The notes under the pieces: model-generated | Told to the model about the DNA's origin: nothing | Seen by the model: the letters and a program-made list of their open reading frames with translations, nothing else | The model's database searches: none | Translations under genes and position numbers: made by a program | Part shown: positions 37,653 through 52,600 of the stretch, in pieces | Layout of the letters: each line of letters starts with the position of its first letter | Numbering within the stretch: the first letter of the stretch is position 1 | Assembly (NCBI GenBank): GCA_013433145.1 | Contig: CM024187.1 | Location: 13,195,826 to 13,259,825 of the forward strand | Length of the DNA stretch: 64,000 nt | DNA from: Ascaris suum | Lineage: Eukaryota; Nematoda; Chromadorea; Rhabditida; Ascarididae | Direction: 5' to 3'

Positions 37653-40600
37653 CAATGCCTATAGTGATTTAATGAATAATTTACGATAAATGCATTGATT
37701 CAAATTTTGCATACTGATTGTATAGACGCTTCATTGTAAATACTCTTGCAAATAGGAATAGTTTTCGTTGAAGAATGGGTACTAGTAATTTGAAGTTGTT
37801 TTAGAAATGGAAACGCACTATAACAATCGAAGTTACATATGAAATGTGCAGTGATTTAAACAAGAACTTATTGATTTACGAAAAGGTGTTGTACAAACAT
37901 TTCCTACGCTTGACAACATAAATCAACTCGAATCCCCTCGGGTGTATTAACGAGCACGAAGAAAAAACCCTCGTTGAGATACGCTGAAAGATTATTCACT
38001 GCAAATCATTCCCTTACTCATATTTATACAGTATGGTAGTATTTCTTTTCCGTTAATGCCGGAAATTGTGACAAAACTAAATGTTCTTCAAAACGGGATG
38101 TATAGTAAATCAGATCAGAGGCCACGATATGCAAATTTATGTGATAGGCCACGATCAATAAAGATGAACAGTTAAGATATAATTAACTAAAATATGTAAA
38201 TCAGCAATATTTAAGTTCGTTCTTCGTGAGATAACACTTCATTCGCATAGTTCCTCGTTTCCAAACAAAAGCAATGCTTCCCAAGCAATTACGTCACAAT
38301 CCGAAAATGATCAATGTTTTAACAGCAGCAATTAATGAAAACAAAGCTCCTAAACAAGAAAAGGACGCTCGGAAGCAATAATAGCGGAGGAAAGAGAGCA
38401 AAAGAAGATAAGTGCACGTTTTGAAATAAACTTTCATGGTTGAAAAAAATTACACTGCTCAAAAATTTCTAGAGTGTTATCGAGGAAAAGTAGGAGGCGT
38501 TTTTAAGAAAACTCGAGAAAAATCCTTCCGGAAAAAACACTTACGCTATTTTATTACTGAGCAAAACAAGTGGTCAATGACTGTTGCATGAACAATTACA
38601 AATATGTGAATAAATGCATGATCCAAGTGAGATAGAAGACCTTTGAAGTGAGGGAAGCAGCGTGCGTTCCGTGCTAATCCCATATAACCAATAATAAAAC
38701 CATCAAACGTCCCGTGTTCATCGATCGAGAAAAAGCCTATTCGCGTTAAATTCCTTTTTGTTTCTTTACTCTTCGAGCTGTTATCCCGAAATTTTGTCGC
38801 TCGAAAACAGTGTCCATCGAAAGTGCAGAACTCAATTTATTACTTATCATTACATCAAAAATGATAAGCAAAATTGGCCTCAAAAAATGGCGTAGGCATT
38901 AAATTTGCATATTCTTTTAAAAACAGTAATAAAGAAAGAAGCAAATTCTAGGCTAACATCTTATGAAAATAAACATGAATTAGCTAAGCATTTTCTAGAA
39001 TTGTTGAAAAAATTCGACCTGCTGAAGTTTTTATTACTTTCTCGATTAAGACACAACGTGGAATTGAGGAAATTACAAGGCACCTGATGAATGATCTATT
39101 CTAATCGCTCCCAAGTCAAAAACGTTTGCAATAATATGACTCGAAGATGCAAAAGAAGGGAAATTCATGATCCTCCTCGAAGCACAGTAAGCTGCACATT
39201 TCAAACAGTATCAGACAAAGCAGAGGGCTGACAAAGGCGAAGGAAGGATGCATCAGGAGAAACATTTGACAGGCGCTTGGAGCATGCTCTTTTTTCTAGC
39301 ACCAATAAAACAGATACTAAAATATAAAACACCGAGAAGTCCACTTAAGCAGTAATCCAGAGTTGACTGGCCTGGTTAAGAGTTCGAAAATCATTAGTGA
39401 CCTGATATATAACATCGTTTTACGACGAGTACATATATTTCGCCTAACTCAGTTTCACAAATATATTCCGCTCCCCTCCAACAATTTATCTCCTTAATCA
39501 GATTTCTTCATGGAAAAGTTTGAAGGTTGCTGGCATAGTACGCGTATGTTTGAATTCAGTCCGAACCCCACGGTCTAGAAACGATGCGACGTTAATAAAT
39601 ACACATGAACGGAAAAAAATAAAGAGCAAAGAAGCAAAAGCATATAGCAGTCAATACCCGATTTACGATACACTACGAACAGGTAAACACAAACGTACGA
39701 ACGTTTAGCCTTGCTTGGGAATAGGCGACTACAGGAGCAGGTTACAACTACAGGACGCTTAGCCTTACTATGAACAAAAAAAGTTGCCAAGTTGCGTACG
39801 AATCTAAGCAAAACTGTTTCTTGTTCTATATGAGAGATGCGATCGCACTCCTTGATGTCTTTCTCAAGATAATCTTTTCCACAATTTTCTGATGAGTTGA
39901 TGATGTCTACAGTATACCTGCTCAACGCTTGATTACTAATGTATAAGCGTACAAACCAAATCAGGATTTTACTGGAATATTCCTAATCTCAAAACAGATG
40001 CAATGATTAGATGTGAGTGAATTTAAAGAGGAAATAAAAAATAAGTGAACGAAAAAAAACAATGAAAGAGAACCTAAGAATTGCATCGCAACGCGACTGA
40101 ATAGTGATGAGCAAAATGTTTTGAAGAGGTTTCAATGATGCGCTTAAGCGATGCTTCCATGAAAGAAACCGAAAAGATTGACTTGTCCGAGAGCGTATCT
40201 TATTCTTCCATGACGCCGCATCATGCTCAAAATCCCCCCTGGATTCGATGCCACGTTACGAGCGCCAGTCATGGTGGGTGTGCATCACTAAGCGCCACAT
40301 AATTCATCGTTCATGCAAAGCATCCTCCGATGCGATTGCAAAATTGATTACGCATATCGCATATTCCCGTTTACTATCAACGCAATCGGTTTCCTTGTTT
40401 ACTTTGCAAGGAAAAAAGTTCAGCCAACTGAAACCAAACGCAAAACTTGTTCTGTCAAATAAAGCCACTAGTGTGTGTTCGCATCAATTAATAGCATGCT
40501 ATCGCTGAAGCTCATTTTACCTTCTGACTTACCTCTACGGTATTGTTTGTGAACAGCGGTGTAGGAAAACAATTTCGGCAACATGCAATCGAAAAAATCT

Positions 40601-43156
40601 CAGTCATCATTCGATTGTATCGTTACAATGTTCTGAAAACTTTTGACCGCACATGTACTCATGATAAGGCAATATTTATAGTAAATTCAATGAAATCCTC
40701 TTAATTACTATGCCACACAAAAAACTTCAAAATGCAGTAAATATGACGTGAGCATCGGAATGAGAGGACATTTGCAACGTCGTACAAGGAAACAAAAACA
40801 ATTAATTAGAGGCGAATTTGAAACTGCACGATATTTCAATAACTGATGAAACGACCGGAAACATTTCAGCTACCAATATACAATTTCGAACATCAGTAGA
40901 ACAAATTCTAGGCGAACAAAGTAATAAAATACCTTACTCGCCATCACACAACGAGATTGCCGAACCGCAGCAGCTTGCGAACGGCTAAATCCACCTGCAA
41001 ATTACAAGTAGCAAAAAGGTGCGAGAATAGTGGTGGTCTCCTTCATAATCGCAACTTTCGACAAAAAATTTGACACATATAGAAACAATTCAGTCAGTTT
41101 TTGCAGAAGTATGTTAAAGGACCGACTTCCTGATGTGCTTGCTTCGAACAATGGAGAAAAAAAAGTTGAAGGAGAATCGAAAGTACTTTTCCGACGTCAT
41201 AGATTACCGTCTCCTGCTTCGTTCTTCTGCAATTTTCGCGCACGCACACTCTCCTCCGTTTCATGAAGATCTCTCGTCAACGACCGCATCCATCCGGGCA
41301 CCAACATCAACGGCAACCAGCAATTAAACAATCTCTCCGCTCCAAAAACAGCAATTAAACTTCTTTGAGAACAAGTGTATACATAACAGTTTCGCAGCAA
41401 AGCCGCGTTTAAGCGAAACGCTTGCTGCCTAATGCACACCGCAAATAAAGTTGAAAGAAGTCAAAAGCGAGCCTGTCTGCGCTCATTTTAGCGAAGATAA
41501 GAAAAAAGATCTACGCAAATGTCCACTAATGTGCCCGGTAATGTTCCGGAAACTGGAATGAGGTACCTGTGAGGTGAGGTTCATTAGGAATGAGCGCAGT
41601 TTGGAGAAAAACGAAGCGAAAACGCAAATTTTACGAAAAAATGCGAAGTTTAGCAGAAAAAAGAGTAGAATCTAAATCTTCTAGTTCACCTCCGCAAAAA
41701 ATATCCAGCTTGCCTGGAAAGTTCACCGAAATTTCAACAATCTTTTCAGTCAGTCAGTTTCCAGAAACTCGCAACACGTCGATCCATCTCATGGAAATTA
41801 GCACTGCTCCATAAACTTCAGGAATTAGACACACACCAAAGACAGCTGCGTCAAAGTTTCCATACACATGGGAAGAAAACATTTTGAACACACATACGCA
41901 CACTCACACATGCAAACATACATATACACACATACACACACCACATACGTGCATATCTTGGCCACTGATCTCACACACAGAGAAGACAAGTGATAAAAGT
42001 TCGCCAAACAGCTGCCATGTCGCAATAGAAGGACATAACGAATGAAAAATGCATTCCCTATTGATGGTAATGGAGCGACAACATTGCGGAAATGAGCTCG
42101 TCGTCTATACGCCAACAGGTCTAAAATCAGGGTAGGATGCTAGGAGGATGAACGCTCCGAAATGCGTTGCAATCTTTCAAAAAATATGGTGAAAGTATTT
42201 TCCTCTAGCGAGGGAAAACAATGCATCATTTGATTCGACTCGACTTTAAATTTAGTAGGATACTTACTGCTAGCATTTTATCGCTTAGAAATCATTCCCT
42301 CCTCGAGTATGTCCCTATAAAATTCTATCCTCCACACTCAATAAAAGCATCACATACGCACTTGCATTTAATACATCGCAACGTTGTGCAACAATAAACA
42401 TGATGCCTCACTGCAATAACTATTTCACAAACATGCTGCACATCGAAACTTGAAATACGATATACTCATCAGTATTATTCATCGAATGAAAACAATTTTA
42501 TACAAGAGGAACGCCAAAACGGGAAGAAGCATAAGCACTTCATTGTGAGAAAAGCGATATTTACGAATGAAATATTGTCATTTGAGCAGCATAAACGTGA
42601 CGTTACCTTGAAGCAAAGTTCTAATAATTAAGCGGAAACAAACAAATATTTAAACAGTATTCCGTAATTGAGAAGACGCCGAATCATTTGTAAGCACAGG
42701 TGGCGCTTTACTGAAATTTCGTCCGATGTAATACTTAACTAAGTGCGGGACGCTTCTGCATAAATTCAATGTGCACTGCCAATACTCATAAATTGAAATT
42801 CATCAATAACAATAGTTAGCAGGCATTCATTATGTGCAAAGAGAGGCACTTAAAATTAACAGATATCTGCTAACTCTCAATCACTGATCAACGTTAAGCA
42901 ATATCTAAAGGTAAAATGACACTAAACGGAAGGCAAAAAATAAAACGGAAACAGGCAGGAAACTTTTAACGGACGCCTTCGTCGTACAGCAAATATTCCC
43001 CTTCGCCCAACCCTCGAATCTGCAATTTTCCCGGTCATAACAGCGAAGACTAATCCCTTGTTTCAGAAACGAATCCCTTCCTCCTCTATATTTCACCATG
43101 AAAGATGAGAGTTTGTACACAAAAAATTTATCTACCTCGTATCGACTTTTACCACA
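37653..43156. other. Interval between the nAChR and GIT genes
   Basis: Upstream region of the receptor and downstream region of GIT. A minus-strand frame at 39,575-39,925 (no ATG; contains ISHIEQETVLLRFVRNLATF) is protein-like but isolated. A CA microsatellite is present. No promoter element identified. Confidence 0.45.
41880..41945. repeat. CA-rich microsatellite
   Basis: Imperfect cacaca/cataca repeat. The minus-strand frame through it, rich in Cys, Val and Tyr, is a repeat artefact and not a gene. Confidence 0.85.
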
Positions 43157-43162
43157 TTTATT
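43157..43162 (-). terminator. git-1: Possible GIT polyadenylation signal
   Basis: AATAAA on the minus strand, about 270 bp past the stop codon; no closer copy is seen. Confidence 0.35.
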
Positions 43163-43433
43163 CCCCTACACGCAAAGCTCTTGTCTCCCTTTCTCTTACC
43201 TAGCAGCCTTTTCCAATCTTAACAATAAGTTACGTATTCACTCGCCTACACCACGCTGCTATCTTAGTGCTGCTCTGTAAACTCATTCGTGCTACTGCAC
43301 ATCTTGTTTTCAAGCTCAGCTGAAGGCGAAAACGCATCCCCTTCACCATCTCGGAAATTCCCCCTCCCAAAGATATGAGGTCAAGGACGGCGGTGCTCTG
43401 ATTTGCGGTAGGCTCCTCACTATATCCGTCGAT

Positions 43434-43649
43434 TTAAAAGACCCAGTGAACTGTAACAAGAAGCTGTTTGGCTGCCTTGGCAACTGCATAGGCCGCATTG
43501 CACGTTTCATCGACGCTTAGCAGCGGTGCATTGCACTTGGCCGACAGGACAACAGTGGCATCCGACATTCTCGTCAGACACCACTCAATCTGCGACGTGA
43601 GACGGTCCTCTGGCACTGTCTTCCAGATTCGATTGCTCAATGTTATAAT
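43434..43649 (-). CDS. git-1: GIT last exon: C-terminal FAT-like helices and stop
   Basis: Starts IITLSNRIWKTVPEDRLTSQ, ends CNAAYAVAKAAKQLLVTVHW then VF and TAA (43434-43436). The AYAVAKAAKQLLVT end equals the human AYDIAKAAKQLVTIT. The few residues beyond it differ from the human tail. Confidence 0.95.
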   Translation of the reverse strand: MITLSNRIWKTVPEDRLTSQIEWCLTRMSDATVVLSAKCNAPLLSVDETCNAAYAVAKAAKQLLVTVHWVF

Positions 43650-46600
43650 CTGAAAGACTAGGCGATTGCTGCGGCGCACGTGTGTACCTTTGATGCCCTT
43701 CAGCTAATCATACGACATTTCTCAAAACCGAAATTTTTGTCGAGGTGCTCATCCATGCTACGTAAGGTTATTTATATTATAAAACTCTGTCTTTAAAGAA
43801 AATGACATAATTTTTAGTGATTCGATAGAATAAAACTGAAAAATTGATCAAAACTTTTCCTGAGTATTCGAATGGATTTCAGTGTTATTATTTGCCACTG
43901 ATACAGCAAAATAAATCAATCTTTTGAGCTAAAATTTTTATTCCCCAAGCGAATTGGGGAACACTACAAATTTCCATGTGATTTCTAGCCAATTAAGGCT
44001 GGGAAATGTTCAAAAACGCTGTTGAGCCAGAGATAGTAGTTCCACAAGATGCCCTATGTGAGCAACCTCAAATAACAAAACATGAAATACTCGAATTAAA
44101 TTTTCCAAATTTCTGATCTCAACTTAACTTATTTTGTAATTCGAAGCAACAAGCCAATAAAGAATGACTGCAAAAAATAAGCGCACATCAGTGACACACA
44201 ACTGAATTTGCTAGCTAAAATACTGTATACCATAGTATGAACCTAAGTAGACGCAAAAAGTGCGTAGTTTTAGGTCTAAGTCAAAGGCGAACTCATCGCA
44301 CTAACTGCTTGTATAAGCACTCAAAAATGACGTCAAATGTCTAGTAGTAGGCTCAGAATTGCCACGATGAATTTAACAAAACAAGAAAATGCATAGCATA
44401 AATTTTTGAGATCAAACTTACTGCTTGGGCATGGTTGGCAGCATGACTTGGCAAGACACCATTCTGTGCATCCAACAGCAACTCCCTTATTGCTTGTGTG
44501 AGCAGCTCTGTTACAGCAATGAGATTATCCGGGAAGGCTGCAGATATTGAAATTTACAACTTCCCACACCGAACAAAAATAAAAATAAGAAGCCTATGAT
44601 GGTGAAAACGGAGATGTGAATCAACGCAGAAATGCAACAGCAACAATGACCAAATTTCCTCCTTCCCAGCACTTCTCTTTCTTTCTATATGAAGACAGTT
44701 CCGCATAGTGCTTACTTGTAGGAATATGTTGGGTAAGAGCTCTGTGTAGATGCTCGCCCCTTTCATTGCTTCGGTCGTGCGCCCAGTCACGTTCAATTTT
44801 GACAATGTGCTCCACGCTGTCACCTCTTCCAGTATGGTCAAGAGGCGGCGCACTGCCATTGCGGTGCATGGCTCCAGGCCCGCGTGTTGATGGTGGCAAA
44901 CCTGATGTGGCACGCGGCACCGATGACGCATAACCTCCTGCAAAAGGATGACTACGTTAGATAGCGTATTGATTACGGCACATGACATCTATCCTCTCTT
45001 TGAGCTTTGCATTCCTTAATGCTAATGATTTAAAAAATGGAAGCAAAATCATAGCAGGAAATGCAGAAGCAAACACGCCACCTTCGCCAGAAACCCGCAC
45101 AGGTTGGCTGGGTAGCAATGAAAGAAGTGCCAACTAACGACCTCATCCTTACTTCCTTCGTTCTCATTTTGAAGATAATTTCATGAAATTTACTTTCAAC
45201 AACGCTAAGAAAAAAATTACAAAAAAAAAACGAATAGTGGAGCAGGAAGTGCGGTAACCTGGGGGAGAGGTGAGTCCACAGTGACGACATCCACCTCGCG
45301 ATGCTGCCCTACCGCTCATATATCCACAGCCAATGTGCGACGGTTCTGCAATTCCCTTTCTGCTTCCATTAGTCAGTGAAGGTCAATATGCAATGCTTAG
45401 CAAGAGTAAAGAGATGGAAAGTGCTTTTACAAATCAGTATTGATTGAAGATACTATGATGATCTCTACAGAAGGTGGTCTGAAAGGGCTTTTGCGTGGGA
45501 CTACGAACTTCCATAGCCTCCTCCTCCCCTCCTTCCCTCCCCCTTGTTCTCACCTAGGTTCCCTGCTAGCATAGTGAGCTGCTGAATACTCAGATGAGTG
45601 GCTTTCGACTGGCAAGACTCACCAATCTTTGTGGCACGTTCCGTCAGATTTTGTTCGAAATATATTAAAGACTTGTCAGCATACTAAAATACGCCTATGT
45701 TGTCTACATCACAAATAAATCAAATCGACGATCCAGTCTCATTAGATTGCTCGACTGAGTTTTGATTCGGCCCCTCTTAACTTGATGTGTCTCTTCTACC
45801 AACTACGACAATTCTTTTCCCTACAGCTAAATGATGTAATTAACAACCAACACACGTGATATGCTTCAAGGTAAGAGCTGAATGATTCCGGGATCACGTA
45901 ACATCCCAGAGCCATCTATCTGCTTTAAGCAAATGTAAAAAAATATAGCTTACAGCTGACTTATCAGTCATAGTCCTTATTCTCAGACAAAGCAATCACC
46001 CATTATGTCCAGACAGTTTTCAGCATTAGATGAGTAAGAAATAATAGCGCACCATGCGGTGGTTTTGAAGATGACACTGACTGACGATCAAAGCCAAGAG
46101 ACGATGGAATGTTGCTCGCCGAAGCACCGGATGCCAGCACCGTCTTTGGTGACGGCTGGCGCTTCGCCAAAGCCTGCACAACAAAGCAAATAATAGCCGG
46201 TTATTGTACCATTCCATGTAACAACAAGCCGACGAGCCAATTAGTCAGATCGCTCTTTCAAAAGGGATTCCTGGCCCCTAAATTTACTTTCCCTGCCTAG
46301 TGCTAAGTTTACCTCCCAGGTCGGCCATGATGGAAAAACTTAACTCTCCTCATCAGATAACTTTTCCGAATTTCGCACACGTGAGGATCATAGCATATTG
46401 AACGAAACACTGTGATATGACTATTAGTTCCCTTTATGAACAAATGCGGTCGATGTCCATTAAACGATGACCAAATGGCGATAAAAACGACCGCACAGTA
46501 AACAGATTACATTAGTTCGATCATAACAAGTTCAGCACCCTCAAAATCACTAATAGAGAATTCAGTTAGTCTCACATATGAGGCAAGCCAATATATCGTT

Positions 46601-49600
46601 CAGCAAAACACAGTCAACGACAACAGAAATATGCAATTCATAGCACTGGACAACTTAACCGCTGAGTATCTACGAGGTCGTCAATCAGTTTTCTTAACGC
46701 GCTACACGGCTCTCTCACGCCGACATAAACTTTTAGATTGGAGGATATTACATACATCAGTGAATGTGCATTGTGTATATTTTGAAAATTGAGCGGAAAG
46801 TATATTGGAACAAGGTGGCGTGCATCCTTTTCAGCAAACATTCTTTCTGTACTTGGAAAAAAAAGATGCTAATATCAAAATCTCACAAGGACTACTTCTC
46901 CAAAGCGAACGGTGCCAAACGTTTAACGTATAAGCAACCAACCATGCTATGCGAATCCTTCAATTTCCTTATTTCGCGGTGCATACCGCGGTTTTCCTCG
47001 CTAATGCGATCAATTTTCGCTTGCATTCCGGTAAGCATCCTATAATCATTTCAATATCGGTGCCTTAATTGTTACTCTACCTTTAGCGAGAAATCCATTC
47101 TAGAAGCCTCCTTCCTTCCACACCCTGCCCTCTCAAATATGTTTAATGATAGTGGTCGAGAAAACAGCCATCACAACACATCCACCAACAGTGTAGGAAA
47201 ACTATCAAAAGTGCTTCATTCCTTACAACCAACCACCTTTGTAGAGATTTCACTGCGAAAAAAAAAAACCATTTTAAATGACGTAAAATTGAACAGAAAA
47301 ACTTCAAGACTGCCACCAGCTGCATTCAGTGGAACTAAGACGTCAAAAGACGGATAACACTTTAAATGACGCCATAGCTGTCATGCTCTACAAGCTGGCA
47401 ATTGCAATTTGTAATCGCATATGTACTGAAAATCGATATTCCAAAAACTGAGATAAAAAGGAAAAACGAAAAACGAGACAATCCTGAGGAAGAGACAAAA
47501 AAGATGATATGGTGCTAAATGGACATCATGAAGGAGCAAGATGGGTTCTCGATGGTGGCAAGCAGTTTGCAGCACTCGAATTAGATCACATATAAGCAAT
47601 TCCTACATCATGTAAATTACTCAAGTATACATCATCCATCGCAAATATTCTACTCCCGGTTCACCTCGTCGAGATGCCACTTCCTTGCAGTGTCACTTAC
47701 TTGTAGGCTGCTACGTCGACCTCATAAGGACCTCGGCTCCCCTTGGAAATCCCTTGAGTGCTCCATATTGCTTTCACTGGAACTATCAGAGGCATCAAAC
47801 AATTCCCCCCTAGGCTTCAAAGTTCAAGGCCCTGCGAACGGTTTTTTGGAGGGCCGACACTATTGATGAGACTGTGTCTGCAATTCCTTTAATACCGTAT
47901 TGCAAAAATTAAATTGAGTACTAGGTAAGAAGCAGAAGCAAACCTTAACATGTGTGTGTTCGTCTGCTGCACATTGTTGAGCTTGGTCTCCGAGTCGAAT
48001 ACCTTCTCCTTCAATTCAAGGAAGTCGTCGACCGAGACGATTACGTTCTCCTGGAGAACATTCCCGCTGTCATCGCTCTTACGATCCGACGAGCGCCTTA
48101 AAATACAATTGAAATATTCCTCGCCAAAACAGCATGCGAAAGCTTTATCGGAAAATCCGATGCTGTTAAGCATGTAACGCAGTTCTCCCCATATGCCACC
48201 TAATTAAATTTATCGATGGTATTATTTCAGCAACTCGGGAAGTTCAAGCGGCTCACCACGTCAACTTTGTTAGAATAAATCATATACAGTGCTAATGTGC
48301 ATGGGAGATGAGGGTATAACTGATAGCGCTACAACTCGTTCTTTCTCGGCATTCGGTCGGAAGCAAACTAGCTAAGCCTTATTCGATTTTGCTAAGAAAT
48401 ATCTTAGATGAAGACTGTACTTCATCTATTTCAGCGTAGAAAAAAAAAAGATGAAATTAATCAAATTTTAAGTCGATTTGAATTACGAACATAAGTTTCA
48501 TCTCTCTACTCATATGATATCCGTGAGTGCAGAATTACAAGTCGTTAAAAAGGGTGAGTTGGAGACAACAGGGTCGAGGGAGGAGAGAGAGAAATTATTC
48601 ACTAAACCCCGCACTCTTCAACTCCATCCATGATGCTAGAATAGTTCACCCACTACCTCTTTATTTCGATGTGTTCATAGAGGAGTTCTGCTGAAGGCAA
48701 CATGCGAGTGACGAAACGCCTCAAAACGTTATAATCTTTCCCTATTTGAGTATTAGAAAAGTCTTTCCCACGTGCTGTTTTGAACAGAATAATCCACATC
48801 GCAGAGTCAGCTTTGGTGTCCTCGTTGAAGCTTTTGAAAACGTTCTCAGTCAAAACCTACATGGGAAAGACTGAATCACCACAGTTTGTGTCGGCTGAAT
48901 AAACTCAATGAAAATGCCCTCTAACACCTAAGCTCTTGATGTTGTTTTGCCCACTACCTTTCATCCCCAGGTGTATGACAGTCACCGTTACCACTTCCAA
49001 TGTGAGGAATACCTCTGTTGAAATTCAAACAATGCAGCAACGGTTCGATGAAGCTGTGACTCGGAAGAGTAAATACGACACCATCTTCGCCTAACAAATC
49101 ATATAATGGAATGATATAGCTGATTGTTTCCGTATCTATCCGTTCCCTTATGATACACTAGTACAGAACTTACTTCGTGCTGCCTGATGTTCTAGATTTG
49201 TTCTGAGGGCTTTCAGCCACCTCATCATAATCGCGGTTATCGCTTGGACACGTCACACGACTGAAATAGCAGTTAACGTTACAAACTCAAATACTGCAAT
49301 TTCTTCGCAGGTATAGCTTAATTAGGAATGATCGAATTTTGACGATCAATGTTTGACAACTAAAAAACATCATCGTTCTATATTGCCGAACAATACTAAT
49401 GACAAGTGGTCGACATAAAATGAACGATATTTTAATGAATAATTTCCATGGCATTTAGTCAGTCATAACCGTTAAACATAGAGATGGTAAATGATGAATG
49501 CGGCAGCATTTAAACAAGTTTAATCTAAACCCTAAGATCATGAGTAATTCAATCGAAGTGGTCGACCCTCTCCCGCCCCCCCCCCCCCCCCCCGGATCGC

Positions 49601-52600
49601 ATTCATCCGAGACCGAGCCGATCGAATTAAAGAATTGGAAAACCGAACCAAAGCAGCGGCGTCTAACAATCAGAAATAAGTAAGCAACTCACTCAGACGC
49701 AGTCACCGAGCTGAGGTTTATCGGGTCAACCGTAAGACTTGACTTCTTTGGAGAGTCTTCCACTGAATCATCCAAATCTTCTTCTACTGGCAGACCAAGA
49801 TAGCTGAAACCCATTCATTCAACAACTAACAACCGCCTATATATTTAGGGCATAAACTCTGCGTCGAGCATGCGTTATTTGGTAATGAAAATGCAATGAT
49901 CGATAAACAGACGAAGAATATAGCAGTTTTGGATTGGCGATGGTGCTCGATCGCTAATTCCTTCAGCTGGTAATCGAAAAAATGTGTTAACTCTAACCCA
50001 AAGGCTACTGAAACAGAATACACTTCAAAAATGTCAGTCGATTATTTGCCGAGTTGATGCTAGTACACGAGTTCCTTTCCTCACGAGAAGAAATGCAAAT
50101 TATAGAAAGAAATACAGAATGAAGTAATATTACATGAATGAAAGCTTAATTTGCCCCCCCCCCCCTCCTCTCCTTCCCCATCAAATCTACCGAATAATTT
50201 TCAATTTCCAGGTAAGGCCTATCAAAAGATGAATCACAGGCTCCGTATCGAGATCAAAGTCCATTATCTGATCGAAGCGATGCCTCGAGCTGTCCTGAGG
50301 TTTAAGCCCAAATGCCTTTTGCAGACGAGGATTCCATATCAGAACAATGCTGTCAATGGCGATAAACTTGAGAAATCAGCGACTATCAACTAGACTTTAG
50401 TGATGATAATGAACGCCAGCGATTATCGATTGTATACCATACAAATAAAACCACCATTTAATATCGCTCTACTGAAATGTAATATGGTTTTTTCTAAAGT
50501 TGAAATTTTTCAGTAAAGATAATAAACAATAATTTTGCGCAAACATACCGCCTCTTCGCTTCACAGAGAGCGTCGATTATAAGGGTTGCAAGTTCCCTTG
50601 CATCACAAACTGCCAATTTCTGCCGCAGCTGATTGCGAATAGCAGAAAGCTGTGGGTTCGGCTGAAAACACTAGTCTATTTGTGCTTCTATGGAGGTTGA
50701 ATTACCTTTTAGGACTACTTATAAGTTCTAGTCAGAAATAAAGTAAGCAGAAGAGGAGCCCCACAGAAGCAAGCAAGAAATGAAATAGCACAACTATGAA
50801 AAGTACCATTACAATGGACGTACAGCACAACCACCTACGTCATGCGACACTACCGCCACAAATATTTGTGCATGAACGTCCCACACGCCATTTCCGACAT
50901 CCCAGAAGGTTGTTAATGGAAACCAGGGAAAAACGCTTTTATTCACTTACGGTTGATATGGCCTCCTGAGGCATTATTATGTCACACGAGGTTTGCTTTT
51001 TGCGCAAGTACATCCCGACTCCTCTTAAGTTCGTTCCTCCTATATCACTATTCCCTTGCAACATTTCAACAGCCTTTCGCTCAAGGATCTTTCAAAATAG
51101 GTCGAGCAAGGATGAAGCATTAGTGAAGTAAAACACCGTGCGCCCTGTTGGTTATTGTTGCGGCGAAAACAAAGACTCGCCCTTACCACCTGATACATTT
51201 GAAGCATGAAAATGCCAAATTTGGGTGCTCAGGTGTGTAGCTCAGAGATCCCATTTTTTAATTTCTAATGAATGAATTAAATTTGTTCAGCAGCGATATG
51301 TTTTAGTACCTATTAGTTCAGGTTTTGTAATAAATGCTTATAGGTGTTCGGATACATGAACTGTTCCCTGAAACGACTTACCTGTGTGCCTCATCTCCTT
51401 CCCATAAAACGAAAATAAAGGAACGCATACCGGCAAGAATGCGGCGACGCACTGATCGCTGCCCAAATGACTCGGTTGTGTGCCTTGCGTAGTGGCAAAC
51501 CAAGCAGCCACTGTTTCCCTTCTGTCCACCTTCAAAGACCAGTTACCAAGCAAAGCTCCGGTCCATTTAAAATCAATAATGCTGCTAAGCAACAAATTAT
51601 GAGTGAACGTCATCCCTCCTAGGCATTCTACAATACAATCAATTGATATTGTTGTTCGATCAATAAGGAAATCAGCGTTGATCGCAGAAAGTACCACCCA
51701 GCAAATATCCATTAGGACGATACTTTTCAAATTAATATAGATCCATGAGGAACTCAATTACATGACTGCACCATAGGAAAACATTATAACAAGCCGCTAA
51801 AGGATATCTTCAAAAGAAAATTGCAAGAAATCAAAGCTTGATTATTCCACTGATTTTAGCCAAGGATCACAAATGTTGCTTCTAGAATGGCCAAGGCGTA
51901 GTGATCGAAATTAAACAATCGGGAGCTCAAACCTCGTCATAAACATCCTGCATGATACGCTCGAAACAGGGCGCTGGTACAGTACGAAGCTGCTTCCTGA
52001 TCACCTTCAGGTTGACTGCGTCCGAGCCCTGTCCAAGCAATTCCGGAATCAGGAAATGCTGCTGCTTTGAGTGATCAGGGCGCCTCCCGCACAAGTACAT
52101 AGTCAGGCGATTTGTCACTTCAAACTGCAGCTCTTCTAACCTCGCAGCCAATTCCACCTACAACAACCAATTACGCTTCATATGTAGAACTTTGACAAAG
52201 TGATTTAAGAAATTTTCCCACACGGCTGCGAAAATGAGATAAATTCCTCTCCTTATACTGACGATCTTTCTTAGCCCAACGATAAACACGTAAACAATTA
52301 ACTCCCTCCATCCTACTCAATACGAACCTTTCAAAGATAACCTCATTCCGTCGCGATAGTGAGAGCGTAAACTTCCTTCAGGTTAATGCAGAAACTTCAG
52401 AAAGAATCAGATGATATGCAAAAAAGAGGAATAAAGGTCGTAGTGAAAAAAAATTGAAAATAAAAATGGGTAAAAACAACAAAGCTTTTCCATTCTGAAA
52501 CCATAGCGTAAGCCTCTAGTGAGAGAGTAACACGAAAGAATCTGAATATTTGAGACTTGAAGAGTTTTAAGCGAAAGGAAGGTGGAGAGCGAGGTGGGAA

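Noticed and set aside
41825..42115. Cys/Val/Tyr-rich minus-strand frame
   Set aside because: It is a translation of the CA microsatellite.
44554..44988. 144-codon minus-strand frame over a GIT linker exon
   Set aside because: It is an alternative frame; the phases of the flanking GIT exons require the GGYASSVPRATSG frame.
49498..49683. Plus-strand frame with a proline run
   Set aside because: The prolines come from the C18 tract inside a GIT intron; no other coding sign.
51338..51757. 139-codon minus-strand frame running into a GIT exon
   Set aside because: Only its last part (51431-51529) is the GIT exon; the upstream portion is rich in Ile, Leu, Ser and Cys, has no splice logic and lies in the intron.
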